64,000 nt of DNA from Chitinophagaceae bacterium (GTDB taxonomy: Bacteria > Bacteroidota > Bacteroidia > Chitinophagales > Chitinophagaceae), in contig JADKAZ010000001.1 in assembly GCA_016719015.1 (NCBI GenBank), positions 186,001 through 250,000 of the forward strand. The letters are read 5' to 3'. Positions 52,650 through 61,710 of this stretch are shown piece by piece. Each line of letters starts with the position of its first letter. The stretch's first letter is position 1. The translations under genes and the position numbers were made by a program. The notes beneath the pieces were generated by a model, which was not told the DNA's origin, ran no database searches, and was given only the letters and a program-made list of their open reading frames with translations.

Positions 52650-54302
52650 ATGTTACCAAAAGTCAACCCAACTTCAACAAAAGCCTGGTCAGCCTTACAA
52701 ACTCATTTTTTGGAAATGAAAAATTTGCATACAAGAAATTTGTTCGCCCAGGATACCGAAAGGTTTAAAAAATACTCCCTATGCCTTGGAGAGTTGGTAT
52801 TTGATTATTCAAAAAATAGTATTACGGATAAAACAATTCATTTATTGCTTCAATTAGCGGACGAGTGTAAGCTGAAAGATGCCATTAACGCTATGTACAA
52901 TGGCGACAAGATTAATGAAACTGAAAAACGTTCCGTCCTTCATGTGGCCTTACGGAATTTTTCAGACAAACCAATGTATGCTGAAGGGCAAAATATAATG
53001 CCTGGAATAAAGAAGGTACTTCGCAAAATGAAGGCTTTCTCAACTGCCATACATACAGGAAAATTCCGGGGCTATACCGGTAAGAGAATAAAGTATATTG
53101 TAAACATTGGTATTGGTGGGAGTGATTTAGGCCCGCAAATGGTAACCGAAGCATTAAAACCATATTGGGTTGATGATATAGAAACTTATTTTGTTTCCAA
53201 TGTAGATGGAACGCATATTGCAGAAACGCTGAAAAAATTAAATCCTGAAAGAACCTTGTTTCTCATAGCTTCCAAAACTTTTACTACACAGGAAACTATG
53301 ACGAATGCACACACTGCGAGAGAATGGTTTTTGAAGAAAGCAAAACATGAAAAACATATAGCTAAACATTTTGCGGCCCTTTCCACCAACGAAAAAGAAG
53401 TGGTGAGTTTCGGTATTGATAAAAAGAACATGTTTGAATTCTGGGATTGGGTAGGCGGCCGCTATTCGCTATGGAGTGCCATAGGCTTATCCATTGCTTT
53501 AACTATTGGTTATAAAAATTTTGAATTGTTGCTAAAAGGTGCACACAACTCAGATAATCATTTCGCTGCAACGTCTTTTGATAGAAACATACCGGTGCTA
53601 ATGGCTATGCTGGGCATTTGGTACACTAATTTTTGGGGTGTCCAATCAGAAGCAATTCTTCCATACGATCAGTATATGCATCGCTTTGCTGCTTACTTCC
53701 AGCAAGGTAATATGGAAAGTAATGGCAAAACTACTGACCGTAATGGCAAGCAGGTTGATTATGCCACTGGTCCGATTATCTGGGGTGAGCCAGGCACCAA
53801 CGGCCAACATGCTTTTTATCAGCTCATCCACCAGGGCACCCCTCTCATCCCCTGCGATTTTATTGCACCTGCACAAAGTCATAACCCGGTTGGGGACCAT
53901 CATGTAAAATTGCTCAGTAATTTCTTTGCACAAACGGAGGCACTAATGAATGGCAAAACAGAAGAAGAAGCCAGGATAGAACTGGAGAAACAGGGACTTT
54001 CACCAGACAAAATTGCTGCGCTGCTTCCTTATAAAGTTTTTGCTGGCAATAAGCCCACCAATTCTTTCCTTATCAAAAAGATTACACCATTTACACTGGG
54101 AGAATTAATAGCTTTATATGAGCATAAAATTTTCGTACAGGGTGTTATCTGGAATATTTACAGCTTCGATCAGTGGGGGGTTGAATTAGGGAAACAATTA
54201 GCCAATAAAATTTTACCCGAGCTGCAAACGGATAGCCTTGTCACCAATCATGATGCTTCTACAAATGGCCTGATTAATGCCTGGAAGCAAATGAAAAAAT
54301 AA
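52650..54302 (+). CDS. pgi: glucose-6-phosphate isomerase
   Basis: 550 residues, normal long-form PGI. Signatures: VNIGIGGSDLGPQMV, FLIASKTFTTQETMTNA (signature 1), GGRYSLWSAIGL, and GVIWNIYSFDQWGVELGKQLA (signature 2) with the catalytic Lys near the C-terminus (Lys in GVELGKQ). Interconverts glucose 6-phosphate and fructose 6-phosphate. Twelve bases after ltaE. Confidence 0.98.
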   Translation: MLPKVNPTSTKAWSALQTHFLEMKNLHTRNLFAQDTERFKKYSLCLGELVFDYSKNSITDKTIHLLLQLADECKLKDAINAMYNGDKINETEKRSVLHVALRNFSDKPMYAEGQNIMPGIKKVLRKMKAFSTAIHTGKFRGYTGKRIKYIVNIGIGGSDLGPQMVTEALKPYWVDDIETYFVSNVDGTHIAETLKKLNPERTLFLIASKTFTTQETMTNAHTAREWFLKKAKHEKHIAKHFAALSTNEKEVVSFGIDKKNMFEFWDWVGGRYSLWSAIGLSIALTIGYKNFELLLKGAHNSDNHFAATSFDRNIPVLMAMLGIWYTNFWGVQSEAILPYDQYMHRFAAYFQQGNMESNGKTTDRNGKQVDYATGPIIWGEPGTNGQHAFYQLIHQGTPLIPCDFIAPAQSHNPVGDHHVKLLSNFFAQTEALMNGKTEEEARIELEKQGLSPDKIAALLPYKVFAGNKPTNSFLIKKITPFTLGELIALYEHKIFVQGVIWNIYSFDQWGVELGKQLANKILPELQTDSLVTNHDASTNGLINAWKQMKK

Positions 54303-54333
54303 TTGTACTTTCAATGTAGCAAAACCCTGCTGT

Positions 54334-54735
54334 ATGAAAAAAGTATTTTTAATTTTTAGCATTGTAACCTTTTCATCAGCTTCGGCGCAACGCAAAGAAT
54401 TATTTGACATACAAAAACACATTGAAAAGAAACAGTTGGATGGTAAAAAAGCTGCCCAAAAAAATAAATTTTCGTTACCTGCTTTTAAGAAATTCCAATT
54501 TACCCGTCCCATAAAGACCTCCCCCTCTTTATTTTCATATTCATTACCCAATGGTGATGTTGTAATTTATGGTAATGGTACTATGCCCTGTATCAAACCA
54601 GGCTTAAGTCAGTTTCAAAACATGCCCAATCTTTCATCCAAAGGTCAATTTAATTTTAATTTTTCCCCTCATAAAGCACAGCCCGGGCAAATCCCCAACG
54701 CTTCAGCAAAAAATTGGCTCGTAGCTGTTAAATAA
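54334..54735 (+). CDS. hypothetical secreted protein
   Basis: 133 residues. Signal peptide MKKVFLIFSIVTFSSASAQ. The mature part is basic and low in complexity in its first half (KKQLDGKKAAQKNKFSLPAF), followed by SPSLFSYSLPNGDVVIYGNG and an Asn/Phe-rich region. No family recognised. It starts 31 bases after pgi and ends before a strong hairpin. Confidence 0.65.
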   Translation: MKKVFLIFSIVTFSSASAQRKELFDIQKHIEKKQLDGKKAAQKNKFSLPAFKKFQFTRPIKTSPSLFSYSLPNGDVVIYGNGTMPCIKPGLSQFQNMPNLSSKGQFNFNFSPHKAQPGQIPNASAKNWLVAVK

Positions 54736-54754
54736 CAAAATGGGTTTTATAGAT

Positions 54755-54781
54755 GAATTATGCTTCCTTAAAGCATAATTC
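54755..54781 (+). terminator. hairpin after the secreted-protein gene
   Basis: Perfect 11-bp stem GAATTATGCTT / AAGCATAATTC with a 5-base loop, followed by CCTTTCT. Likely transcript end of the ltaE-pgi run. Confidence 0.6.
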
Positions 54782-54848
54782 CCTTTCTGTCAGTCTCGGA
54801 ACATCAGTTTATTTATTCCAAAGGATTTTTTGAATAACAGAACAAAAA

Positions 54849-54876
54849 AATCCCTCCCGTTATTACGGGAGGGATT
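54849..54876 (-). terminator. terminator of the T9SS surface-protein gene
   Basis: Perfect 12-bp stem AATCCCTCCCGT / ACGGGAGGGATT with 4-base loop and a seven-T run on the minus strand. Confidence 0.88.
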
Positions 54877-54898
54877 GGAGTATAATATTTAACTGGTA

Positions 54899-57800
54899 TT
54901 AATGCTGTATCACTACCAGGCCTGATACTACCTTGTTAGTGTAAGTGTTGTGCACCTTCACTACATAAGTACCGGCTCCAAGATTGCTAAGATCGAAATC
55001 CATTCTTAAATATGGACTTAATACCTGATCCAGTGTAAACTCTTTGTAGCCTACCAACTGACCACCAGAATTGAAGATAGATACCCTTCTCTGCTCGGTA
55101 ACAGAACTTCCATAATATAATCTTACCTGGAAGGCGCCGCTACTAGGATTAGGATATATCCACAACCTGTCTGAAGCTTCTGCTCCAATTGTCAGGGTAT
55201 TTGAGAAGCCTACACAACCATTCACATCAGTTACTCTTGCCTGGTAATCTCCAAAGCCATCTACACCTACTACCTGTGTATTGGTAGTACCACTGATAGC
55301 TGAGCCATCCAGTGTCCAACTCCAGCTATTAGCAGTTGCTGCTGCAGGGCTGCTTGTTGCTGTGATGGTTGTTGTCTGGCCAGGAGTTAACGACAAGTCT
55401 GGTGATGATATAGTTACAACTGGTAACGCATTTACTGTAAGTATTGCAGCCGTTGAAGTGGTACTTCCGGCACATGGTGCAGCAGTTATTATTGCACGAT
55501 AACGGTTATTATTCTGTGCAGCTGTTACCGGCGACAACGTATATGAAGCTGATGTTGCACCCGCAATATTAGTATATGTCAATCCACCATCAGTGCTTAC
55601 CTGCCACTGATATGTTAATGGACCACCAGTTGCAGCAACGGTAAAGGTTGTACTTCCGCCTACACATACAGACCTGTTAGCAGGGCTGCTTGTCAATACT
55701 ACAGGGTTAACCACAGTTACCGGAATAGTTGTAGGGTTGCTTACACATGGTGTAGCTGTTGTATAAACGACTGTATAGTTAGTATTTACAGTCGGCTTCA
55801 CATAAATAGAATTCAACGGAGTACCTGCTACATATGGAATAGTAGCTGCAGGGTCAGTAAACATTGTATTAGGCGCTGCCGGTGACGATGTCCAAACACC
55901 TGCTGCAGGTGCTCCATATGTAATAGTAATTGTCCAATCGGTTAAAGTACCATTATCACCTGCCCAAGGATCGGCAATAGCCAGTTTCCAGTTACCGTTC
56001 AATGTAGTCAATAAGTTAGCCCAGTTGGTACCAGCCGCAGTCTGTTGGAAACCTGTAGGACCAAAGCCTGTTCTTCTTTCTGCTGCATAAGTACCAGTAC
56101 GTGGTGCCGGAGCTCCGCTTATTACACCCACTGATGTTGAACTGAATTCAGTATTTACAAATCCATCTGAGCTATTGCTTCCAGTACCATTATCCAACTC
56201 ACCAACAAGATTCATAATAACATTATTAGGAGCTATCAGGTTTACAGATACATCACCTACATAGGTGTGGGCAGGAATATTGAACCGTACACTTATGTTG
56301 CTCACTATTGCTCCGGCAGGAATACCTGCTACAGGCAATGTGCTTTGAACACCAGCTGCATTTGCATCCGGAATAGCAAGCGGTGTATTATTTGTAAAGC
56401 TTACTGTTGTTGGTGAAGATGCATTCGTCAGCGTTAACTGTTGAATTGAACCTGTACAGATAGTTGCTGATGTTGGACTAACTGTTGCAATCAACGGTGT
56501 TACTGTTAATGTGGCAACAGCTGAAAAATCTACTGCTGTACATGGCCCTTGCATTACTGCACGGTATTGGTAGCCATTTAATGTCTGCGAAGCATTTGTA
56601 AGCGTCAACGTTGTTGTTGTAACGCCAGAATATGGTGCCGCATTTGGTACGGTTAACCATGGTGATGATGCATTCACACGGTATTGCCATTGGAATGTCA
56701 ATGCTGAACCGGTTGCTGCAACTGTAAAGCTTGCATTATTAGAACACTGGATACTTGCATTTGACGGGTTTGTTGTGAACACACCCTGTACGCAAGGCTG
56801 GATATTGATATTATAATCTTCAGCTTCTCCAAATGAGCTGCCCGAAGCTCCGCATGACTGTGCTGCTGTTGGAGCAACGTCATCACCGCCTCTTACTCTC
56901 ATACGGGTTGTTCCAAGTGTAGCTGTTGCAGGTATGGTCATATTGATGATCGCTGTGCCATTAGCACCCACATTACCAGAAACACCTACTGCCTCTCCCG
57001 CATCATTAAAGTCTCCATCCTGGTTCCAGTCTGCCCATACTCTTACATACTGGCCAAAACCATCAGGACCCACTGTTACACTAACAGGATAAGTACCGGT
57101 TTGAACCAATACAGGAGCAGGTACTGCATTGTAATAGGTAAATGGAGGAGTTGAACATGCTGAAGTATTATTTAATGTACCTACTGTAACATTAGAAATA
57201 AAATCACCGAAGTCACAACCATTACCATAGGTAGGTATACAATAACAGGCCGAAATCGGCGCCATGTTTACCTGCAATGGTGTAGATGTTGCTGAGTTAG
57301 CTCCGCAGGTAACGGTACACCTGTACCATGTTGCTACAGCCTGAGTAGTACTTAATGTAGAGTTGGTTCCTGCATTTGTCCAGGGGCCTGCTGCTGCAGG
57401 AGCTGACTGCCACTGATAAGAAAGGCCGCTTGCAGAAGGAGTTTGAGTTGAAAGTGTAAAATTCACTCCTGGGCAAACTGGGTTTGCAGTACTTAAAGTA
57501 TTACCTACTGCCGGAGTACCAGCACATGGTAAAGTTGATACTAAAGTTACAGTTCCACCAAAGAAAACAGGAGTGTTGCCAGCCGGAGCTGTAGGAGCAA
57601 CACCACCGAAACCTACGTTTTGAGCTGCGATCTGGAAATTACCTAACTGTAAGTTAATGCCACCACTTGAAAAAACATTAGGTGTGGGCATTGGGTCACC
57701 AGCCAGGTTAGATGAAATTCTCAGACCTTTTGATAATTCCAGGACAAAGCGTAATTGAGCACCTGCAGGAATAATATAATTTATACCAGTAATAACCGGT

Positions 57801-58192
57801 ACAAAAGCCAGGGCAGCAGGAACAACAGCGTTTCCGCTGGCAATCTGAGTCCATGCAGGAGTTGAATAATCATAAACTCCGGATAGAGACGTGGAGCTTA
57901 CATATAATTTTGTTACAGAGGCATCCCCTGCAGCTGAAATTGCCCCAAATGGAGCCATATGAGTACTTACATCAGTAAGAGCCACGGCTGAACCAGTTGT
58001 ATTTTGAATTACAAATGATACATTTAAGGGGTTTGTGTTGTTAATGGAAAGATTGCCCAGATAATTGGTACCGCCAGCGGTAGAAATTGTCTGTGCGTTG
58101 ATTTTGCCTGCAAAGAGGCAACATAAAACAAGAAAAACCGGGGTGAGGCGTAAAAAGGACCCGAATTTTTTAAGCGTAAAATTTGGTTGCAT
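54899..58192 (-). CDS. large surface protein with GEVED, Ig-like and P-domains and T9SS sorting domain
   Basis: 1097 residues. Signal peptide (1-34). Regions in order: a N-terminal beta domain (35-220), an Ig-like module (about 225-310), a GEVED domain (about 317-467: NGCDFGDFISN, VWADWNQDGDFNDAGEAVGV, SFGEAEDYNI), an Ig-like module (470-565), a proprotein-convertase P-domain (about 580-760: AHTYVGDVSVNLIAPNN, NGNWKLAIADPWAGDNGTL), two further Ig/PKD-like modules (830-1000) and a type A T9SS domain (from about 1010: RLWIYPNPSSGAFQVRLYY ... LGAGTYVVKVHN). Exported by type IX secretion, then attached or released. Low codon complexity (Thr/Ala/Val-rich). No protease domain seen, so it is probably structural or adhesive. 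Confidence 0.9.
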   Translation of the reverse strand: MQPNFTLKKFGSFLRLTPVFLVLCCLFAGKINAQTISTAGGTNYLGNLSINNTNPLNVSFVIQNTTGSAVALTDVSTHMAPFGAISAAGDASVTKLYVSSTSLSGVYDYSTPAWTQIASGNAVVPAALAFVPVITGINYIIPAGAQLRFVLELSKGLRISSNLAGDPMPTPNVFSSGGINLQLGNFQIAAQNVGFGGVAPTAPAGNTPVFFGGTVTLVSTLPCAGTPAVGNTLSTANPVCPGVNFTLSTQTPSASGLSYQWQSAPAAAGPWTNAGTNSTLSTTQAVATWYRCTVTCGANSATSTPLQVNMAPISACYCIPTYGNGCDFGDFISNVTVGTLNNTSACSTPPFTYYNAVPAPVLVQTGTYPVSVTVGPDGFGQYVRVWADWNQDGDFNDAGEAVGVSGNVGANGTAIINMTIPATATLGTTRMRVRGGDDVAPTAAQSCGASGSSFGEAEDYNINIQPCVQGVFTTNPSNASIQCSNNASFTVAATGSALTFQWQYRVNASSPWLTVPNAAPYSGVTTTTLTLTNASQTLNGYQYRAVMQGPCTAVDFSAVATLTVTPLIATVSPTSATICTGSIQQLTLTNASSPTTVSFTNNTPLAIPDANAAGVQSTLPVAGIPAGAIVSNISVRFNIPAHTYVGDVSVNLIAPNNVIMNLVGELDNGTGSNSSDGFVNTEFSSTSVGVISGAPAPRTGTYAAERRTGFGPTGFQQTAAGTNWANLLTTLNGNWKLAIADPWAGDNGTLTDWTITITYGAPAAGVWTSSPAAPNTMFTDPAATIPYVAGTPLNSIYVKPTVNTNYTVVYTTATPCVSNPTTIPVTVVNPVVLTSSPANRSVCVGGSTTFTVAATGGPLTYQWQVSTDGGLTYTNIAGATSASYTLSPVTAAQNNNRYRAIITAAPCAGSTTSTAAILTVNALPVVTISSPDLSLTPGQTTTITATSSPAAATANSWSWTLDGSAISGTTNTQVVGVDGFGDYQARVTDVNGCVGFSNTLTIGAEASDRLWIYPNPSSGAFQVRLYYGSSVTEQRRVSIFNSGGQLVGYKEFTLDQVLSPYLRMDFDLSNLGAGTYVVKVHNTYTNKVVSGLVVIQH

Positions 58193-58392
58193 AATAGAAA
58201 TTTTAAGTGATTGATTTAACCGGATTTACCGGCAAAGTCCAGAATCGGGGCGTAAGATAATTTTTTTTTAGATTATTTATGAAAAATTTATACCCAGATT
58301 TAAAATATTTCTTGGAAACCAAAAATAGCCTGGAAATCTGATTAAGTTTCTCTCATTTCAGGTTGGTTATCCTGGGTATTTGCCAATAAAAA

Positions 58393-58412
58393 ACCTGCCA
58401 TTTTTGGCAGGT
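58393..58412 (-). terminator. terminator of the DUF3276 gene
   Basis: Stem ACCTGCCA / TGGCAGGT with T-run (TTTTTTATT) on the minus strand. Confidence 0.8.
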
Positions 58413-58446
58413 ACTTTTATAATATTTTTGGAAGTTCAGCGCAGTA

Positions 58447-58893
58447 TTACCATTTATCCACTTCTTCCGTATTGGAATCCAAAGAAGAGGTGACTTCAGT
58501 GACAGGAGCAACTTCTTCCTTCTTTTCCTCTATCACTTCAGCGGGTGGCTCAACGGCCTTATTTTCTACTACCCCTTCATTAAAGCTGGCGTCCTCAGGA
58601 TTTTCATCATGATTAAAAGCATCGAAATCAAAATCAGGCATGAGGTCTGTTTTTACATAATCAACTGCCTCTCCAAGTGCTTTGATAAACTTGTTGAAAT
58701 CCTCTTTGTATAAAAAGATTTTATGACGGTCGTAACCGTTATCATCAAAACGTTTACGGCTTTCAGTAATAGTCAGGTAATAGTCATTGCCCCGGGTAGC
58801 TCTTACATCGAAAAAATAGGTTCTTCTTTTGCCTGCACGGATGCGTTTGCTGTAAATGCTCTCTATTTTCTTGTCGTTGTTCTCGTACGCCAC
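58447..58893 (-). CDS. DUF3276 / PUR-alpha-like nucleic-acid-binding protein
   Basis: 148 residues. The N-terminal 75 residues match the bacterial PUR fold (SIYSKRIRAGKRRTYFFDVR, DYYLTITESRKRF, KIFLYKEDFNKFIKALGEAV), as in spirochaete and Bacteroidota ssDNA/RNA-binding proteins. The C-terminal half is an acidic, disordered tail (NHDENPEDASFNEG, EKKEEVAPVTEVTS). A near-perfect promoter lies upstream. Likely a chromosomal or RNA-binding regulator; targets unknown. Confidence 0.88.
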   Translation of the reverse strand: MAYENNDKKIESIYSKRIRAGKRRTYFFDVRATRGNDYYLTITESRKRFDDNGYDRHKIFLYKEDFNKFIKALGEAVDYVKTDLMPDFDFDAFNHDENPEDASFNEGVVENKAVEPPAEVIEEKKEEVAPVTEVTSSLDSNTEEVDKW

Positions 58894-58941
58894 TGTTGTA
58901 AGTTTTTAGCAGTTAAGGAATTGCTTTGGTTTTGGAAGTCA

Positions 58942-58972
58942 CAAATATAGAGATGTTTTCGAAACGGCCAAA
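58942..58972 (-). promoter_or_regulatory. promoter of the DUF3276 gene
   Basis: On the minus strand TTTG, about 19 bases, then TATATTTG, close to the Bacteroidota consensus. The -7 box lies 48 bases before the ATG. Confidence 0.75.
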
Positions 58973-58993
58973 CAGCCAGTAAAGTTCTACCGG

Positions 58994-60841
58994 TTAATCA
59001 TCAGCATCCCTATCGCTTTGTCCGGATTCCTGTTCTTGCTGGCGGGCATAGAGAGCAGCATAAGAGCCGTTTCGGGCCAGTAATTCGGGGTGAGTGCCCT
59101 GCTCCACAATGGCCCCCTCCTCCAGTACTACTATCTTATCGAAGCTGAATAGGGAGAATATTCTATGCGTAATAATAATGGCCGTTTTGTCCTGCAGGTA
59201 TTCATTCAAATTTCCAATTATTTCATTTTCAGTCCTGGCATCCACTGCACTGAGGCAATCATCAAAGATGACAAGATCAGGGTTTTTAATTAAGGCCCTT
59301 GCTATAGAAATTCGTTGCTTTTGTCCCCCGCTTAATGTTACTCCCCGTTCACCAATCATCGTTTCGTACTGATGAGAAAATGCTGCAATCTCCTTTTCAA
59401 CACTTGCTTGTTTCGCTGCCCTTTCAACAGCAGCCCGGCTTGCACCACCTAATCCAAATCCGATATTATTCTCCACCGTTTCACTAAACAAAAAAACATC
59501 CTGTGGTACATAGCTTATCTGCTCTCTTAACATTTTCAGATCAATTTGCTGAATATTAATATTATCCAGTTCTATTTTACCCTCAGCTACATCATACATG
59601 CGTAGTAACAATTGCGCAACAGTTGATTTACCACTCCCTGTTCGTCCTACAATGGCCACCTTCTCCCCCTTCTTAATGCGGAGAGTAAAATCTTTCAACG
59701 CATGAATGCCGGTGTGAGGATAAGTAAAGTTGACATTTATAAAATTTATATCCCCTTGCAACGGATGTAGAACCGCATTTTCAGCGTTTTGAACCGAAGG
59801 GATGGTATCTAAAAATTCATTTATTCGTTTTTGAGAAGCGGCCGCCCTTTGTATCATACTCGCCGTTAATCCGATAGCACTAACAGGAAAAGTGAGCATA
59901 TTTACATACATGACAAACTCAACGATCGTTGCAAGGTTTGTTTTGTCCGGGTTGGCAATATGGTGCAATCCGCCAATCATAATAGTTAGCAACGTACTTA
60001 ACCCGATTAGAAATGTAATGGAAGGGAAATAGATGGCTTCCACCTTTGCGAGACCAATAGCATTTTTCTTATATGCCTCGCTATTCTTAGCAAAAAAACC
60101 AAGCATCGCCTTTTCCTGAACAAACGATTTTATCACCCGGATACCAGAGTATGATTCCTGTGCATTGGTAGTAAGGTCAGATAAAGAAGCCTGTATCTGC
60201 TCACTTTTTTTATTGATAGTATTATTGACAAAATAAATAGTGATAGCAAGAATGGGTAATGGTGCCAAAGCGTATATAGTGAGTTCAGCATCTCTCTTAA
60301 CCATAAAAAATACGCTGAGCGATATAATGGCAATAAGATTTGCCAGGTACATAATAGCAGGACCTGTAAATAGCCTGACACGGCTTACATCTTCTGCAAT
60401 GCGGTTCATGAGGTCTCCGGTACTATGTGTTTTGTAAAAAGCCGTATCTAATTTTTGATAATGCGTATAAATTTCATTTTTCTGGTCATATTCAATATAA
60501 CGACTCATTACAATGACGGTTTGCCGCATCAGGAAAAGAAAAAATCCCCGTAACAAGGCCAATACCAGGATAGTGATACCGCAGAGGGCCACCACTTTCA
60601 CCCAACCATACCCGGCATGAGAAATTCCGGAAGTAATTTCTTTCACCAGTGCATCATACCGGGGTGGGTTTTTGGGTGCTGTATAACCCGGAAATAATTG
60701 TTGTACAAAATCAATTACAAAGCCTGTAACCTGTGGTGACAGTACGTTAAAGTAATTGGACAGGAAAACAAATATGACTCCGGCACCAAGACGGATACGG
60801 TATTTCCAGAAATATTTATTGAGGGCTTTGAGATGTTTCAC
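58994..60841 (-). CDS. ABC transporter, fused permease and ATPase (MsbA/MDR type)
   Basis: 615 residues from a GTG at 60841. The longer frame reaches 60970 through the tRNA-Ser promoter and acceptor end, so I reject that start. Six-helix type IV exporter domain (about 15-335), then an ATPase with Walker A VAIVGRTGSGKSTVAQ, Q-loop ISYVPQDVFLFSE, signature TLSGGQKQRISIARAL, Walker B LVIFDDCLSAVD and H-loop IIITHRIFS. A homodimeric or half exporter of lipid or drug substrates. Confidence 0.9.
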   Translation of the reverse strand: MKHLKALNKYFWKYRIRLGAGVIFVFLSNYFNVLSPQVTGFVIDFVQQLFPGYTAPKNPPRYDALVKEITSGISHAGYGWVKVVALCGITILVLALLRGFFLFLMRQTVIVMSRYIEYDQKNEIYTHYQKLDTAFYKTHSTGDLMNRIAEDVSRVRLFTGPAIMYLANLIAIISLSVFFMVKRDAELTIYALAPLPILAITIYFVNNTINKKSEQIQASLSDLTTNAQESYSGIRVIKSFVQEKAMLGFFAKNSEAYKKNAIGLAKVEAIYFPSITFLIGLSTLLTIMIGGLHHIANPDKTNLATIVEFVMYVNMLTFPVSAIGLTASMIQRAAASQKRINEFLDTIPSVQNAENAVLHPLQGDINFINVNFTYPHTGIHALKDFTLRIKKGEKVAIVGRTGSGKSTVAQLLLRMYDVAEGKIELDNINIQQIDLKMLREQISYVPQDVFLFSETVENNIGFGLGGASRAAVERAAKQASVEKEIAAFSHQYETMIGERGVTLSGGQKQRISIARALIKNPDLVIFDDCLSAVDARTENEIIGNLNEYLQDKTAIIITHRIFSLFSFDKIVVLEEGAIVEQGTHPELLARNGSYAALYARQQEQESGQSDRDADD

Positions 60842-60882
60842 CCAAAAAATTTGGAGCGAAGTTAAATGATGTGGCAGTAAAG

Positions 60883-60914
60883 TTTGGGTTGAAATCGTTG
60901 AGACCTTACATTTG
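60883..60914 (+). promoter_or_regulatory. tRNA-Ser promoter
   Basis: TTTG (60883-60886), 20-base spacer, TACATTTG (60907-60914), four bases before the tRNA. One of the cleanest Bacteroidota-type promoters in the window. Confidence 0.8.
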
Positions 60915-60918
60915 CGCC

Positions 60919-61002
60919 GGAGAGATGGCAGAGCGGTCGAATGCGGCGGTCTTGAAAACCGTTGACTCAAAAGGTCCGGGGGTTCGAATCCCTCTCTCTC
61001 CG
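60919..61002 (+). tRNA. tRNA-Ser (TGA anticodon)
   Basis: Acceptor GGAGAGA/TCTCTCC, anticodon stem GCGGT/ACCGT with loop CTTGAAA giving TGA, a long variable arm typical of Ser, and T loop TTCGAAT. Discriminator G; CCA not encoded. Confidence 0.95.
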
Positions 61003-61005
61003 CCC

Positions 61006-61042
61006 AAACCCGGTGAAAGCAATTGCATCATCGGGTTTTTTT
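61006..61042 (+). terminator. terminator after tRNA-Ser
   Basis: AAACCCG / CGGGTTT stem with a 19-base loop and a seven-T run. Confidence 0.75.
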
Positions 61043-61129
61043 ATCCACCTCATCCCAAATTCAAGCACACAAATTATTCGGGTCAGGAAAATGACAATTT
61101 TATAATACTATTCTCCAAATGATATGAAA

Positions 61130-61154
61130 AAAGCCGATCAATAAGACCGGCTTT
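61130..61154 (-). terminator. terminator of the aromatic-tail protein gene
   Basis: AAAGCCG / CGGCTTT stem; on the minus strand it is followed by TTTT. Confidence 0.7.
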
Positions 61155-61164
61155 AAAAAGATTA

Positions 61165-61548
61165 TTAACAGTAGTACCAATACTTGTACCAATAGCAGTA
61201 TCCCCAGCCATCGCAATAGTAATACCAGTAATAACAAAGCCCTGCACGGGATGCACTTGGAGCTTTATAAGACTTTGACCAGGTCTTAATTGCTTTGCTG
61301 ATTGATTTAGCTTCCTTGGCAGTTAATGTGTGGCCAACGGTATACGTAACACCATTAAGTGTGGCTGATGGCGCCCCCCGATTGCCAGATTCCAAGTTGG
61401 CGTTTGACACCATACTTAAAAAGCCGATATCAGCATCAGTTAATACGGTTCCGGCTACCATAGTCGAAACTGTTTTTTCTGTCTGTCCAAACACTACTGA
61501 GGCCATCAGCAGCATGGAAAAAGACAACAAAAGTTTCATCCTTTTCAT
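61165..61548 (-). CDS. small secreted protein with Tyr/Trp/Cys-rich C-terminal tail
   Basis: 127 residues. Signal peptide MKRMKLLLSFSMLLMASVVFG. The middle is ordinary (VLTDADIGFLSMVSNANLES, VTYTVGHTLTAKEAKSISKA, a short basic helix and a Ser/Ala linker). The final 23 residues (bases 61168-61236) hold 11 Tyr, 4 Trp and 4 Cys, in the pattern CYYWYYYC, then CDGWGYC, then CYWYKYWYYC. No family recognised. The order of signal, soluble domain, linker and short core-like tail resembles a precursor peptide, but no modifying enzyme is adjacent. A disulphide-bonded or dityrosine-linked extracellular tail, or metal binding, would also fit. Single gene with its own terminator. Confidence 0.7.
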   Translation of the reverse strand: MKRMKLLLSFSMLLMASVVFGQTEKTVSTMVAGTVLTDADIGFLSMVSNANLESGNRGAPSATLNGVTYTVGHTLTAKEAKSISKAIKTWSKSYKAPSASRAGLCYYWYYYCDGWGYCYWYKYWYYC

Positions 61549-61710
61549 AATTGTTTTTGTTTGTGGTGATTAAAATTGATTAGAGCTTAAATATATGTTT
61601 TTCCCAAGTAAATTAAATTGATTTAATTCAAGATCAAAATAATTAATTGTTTAATAAAAATAAACCATCTGCTACCGCCTCCCTATACCCAGTTTAGGTA
61701 TTTTCCCCTG

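Noticed and set aside
60842..60970. Longer ABC transporter start at 60970
   Set aside because: It would run through the tRNA-Ser gene's acceptor end and promoter; the GTG at 60841 matches the family start.
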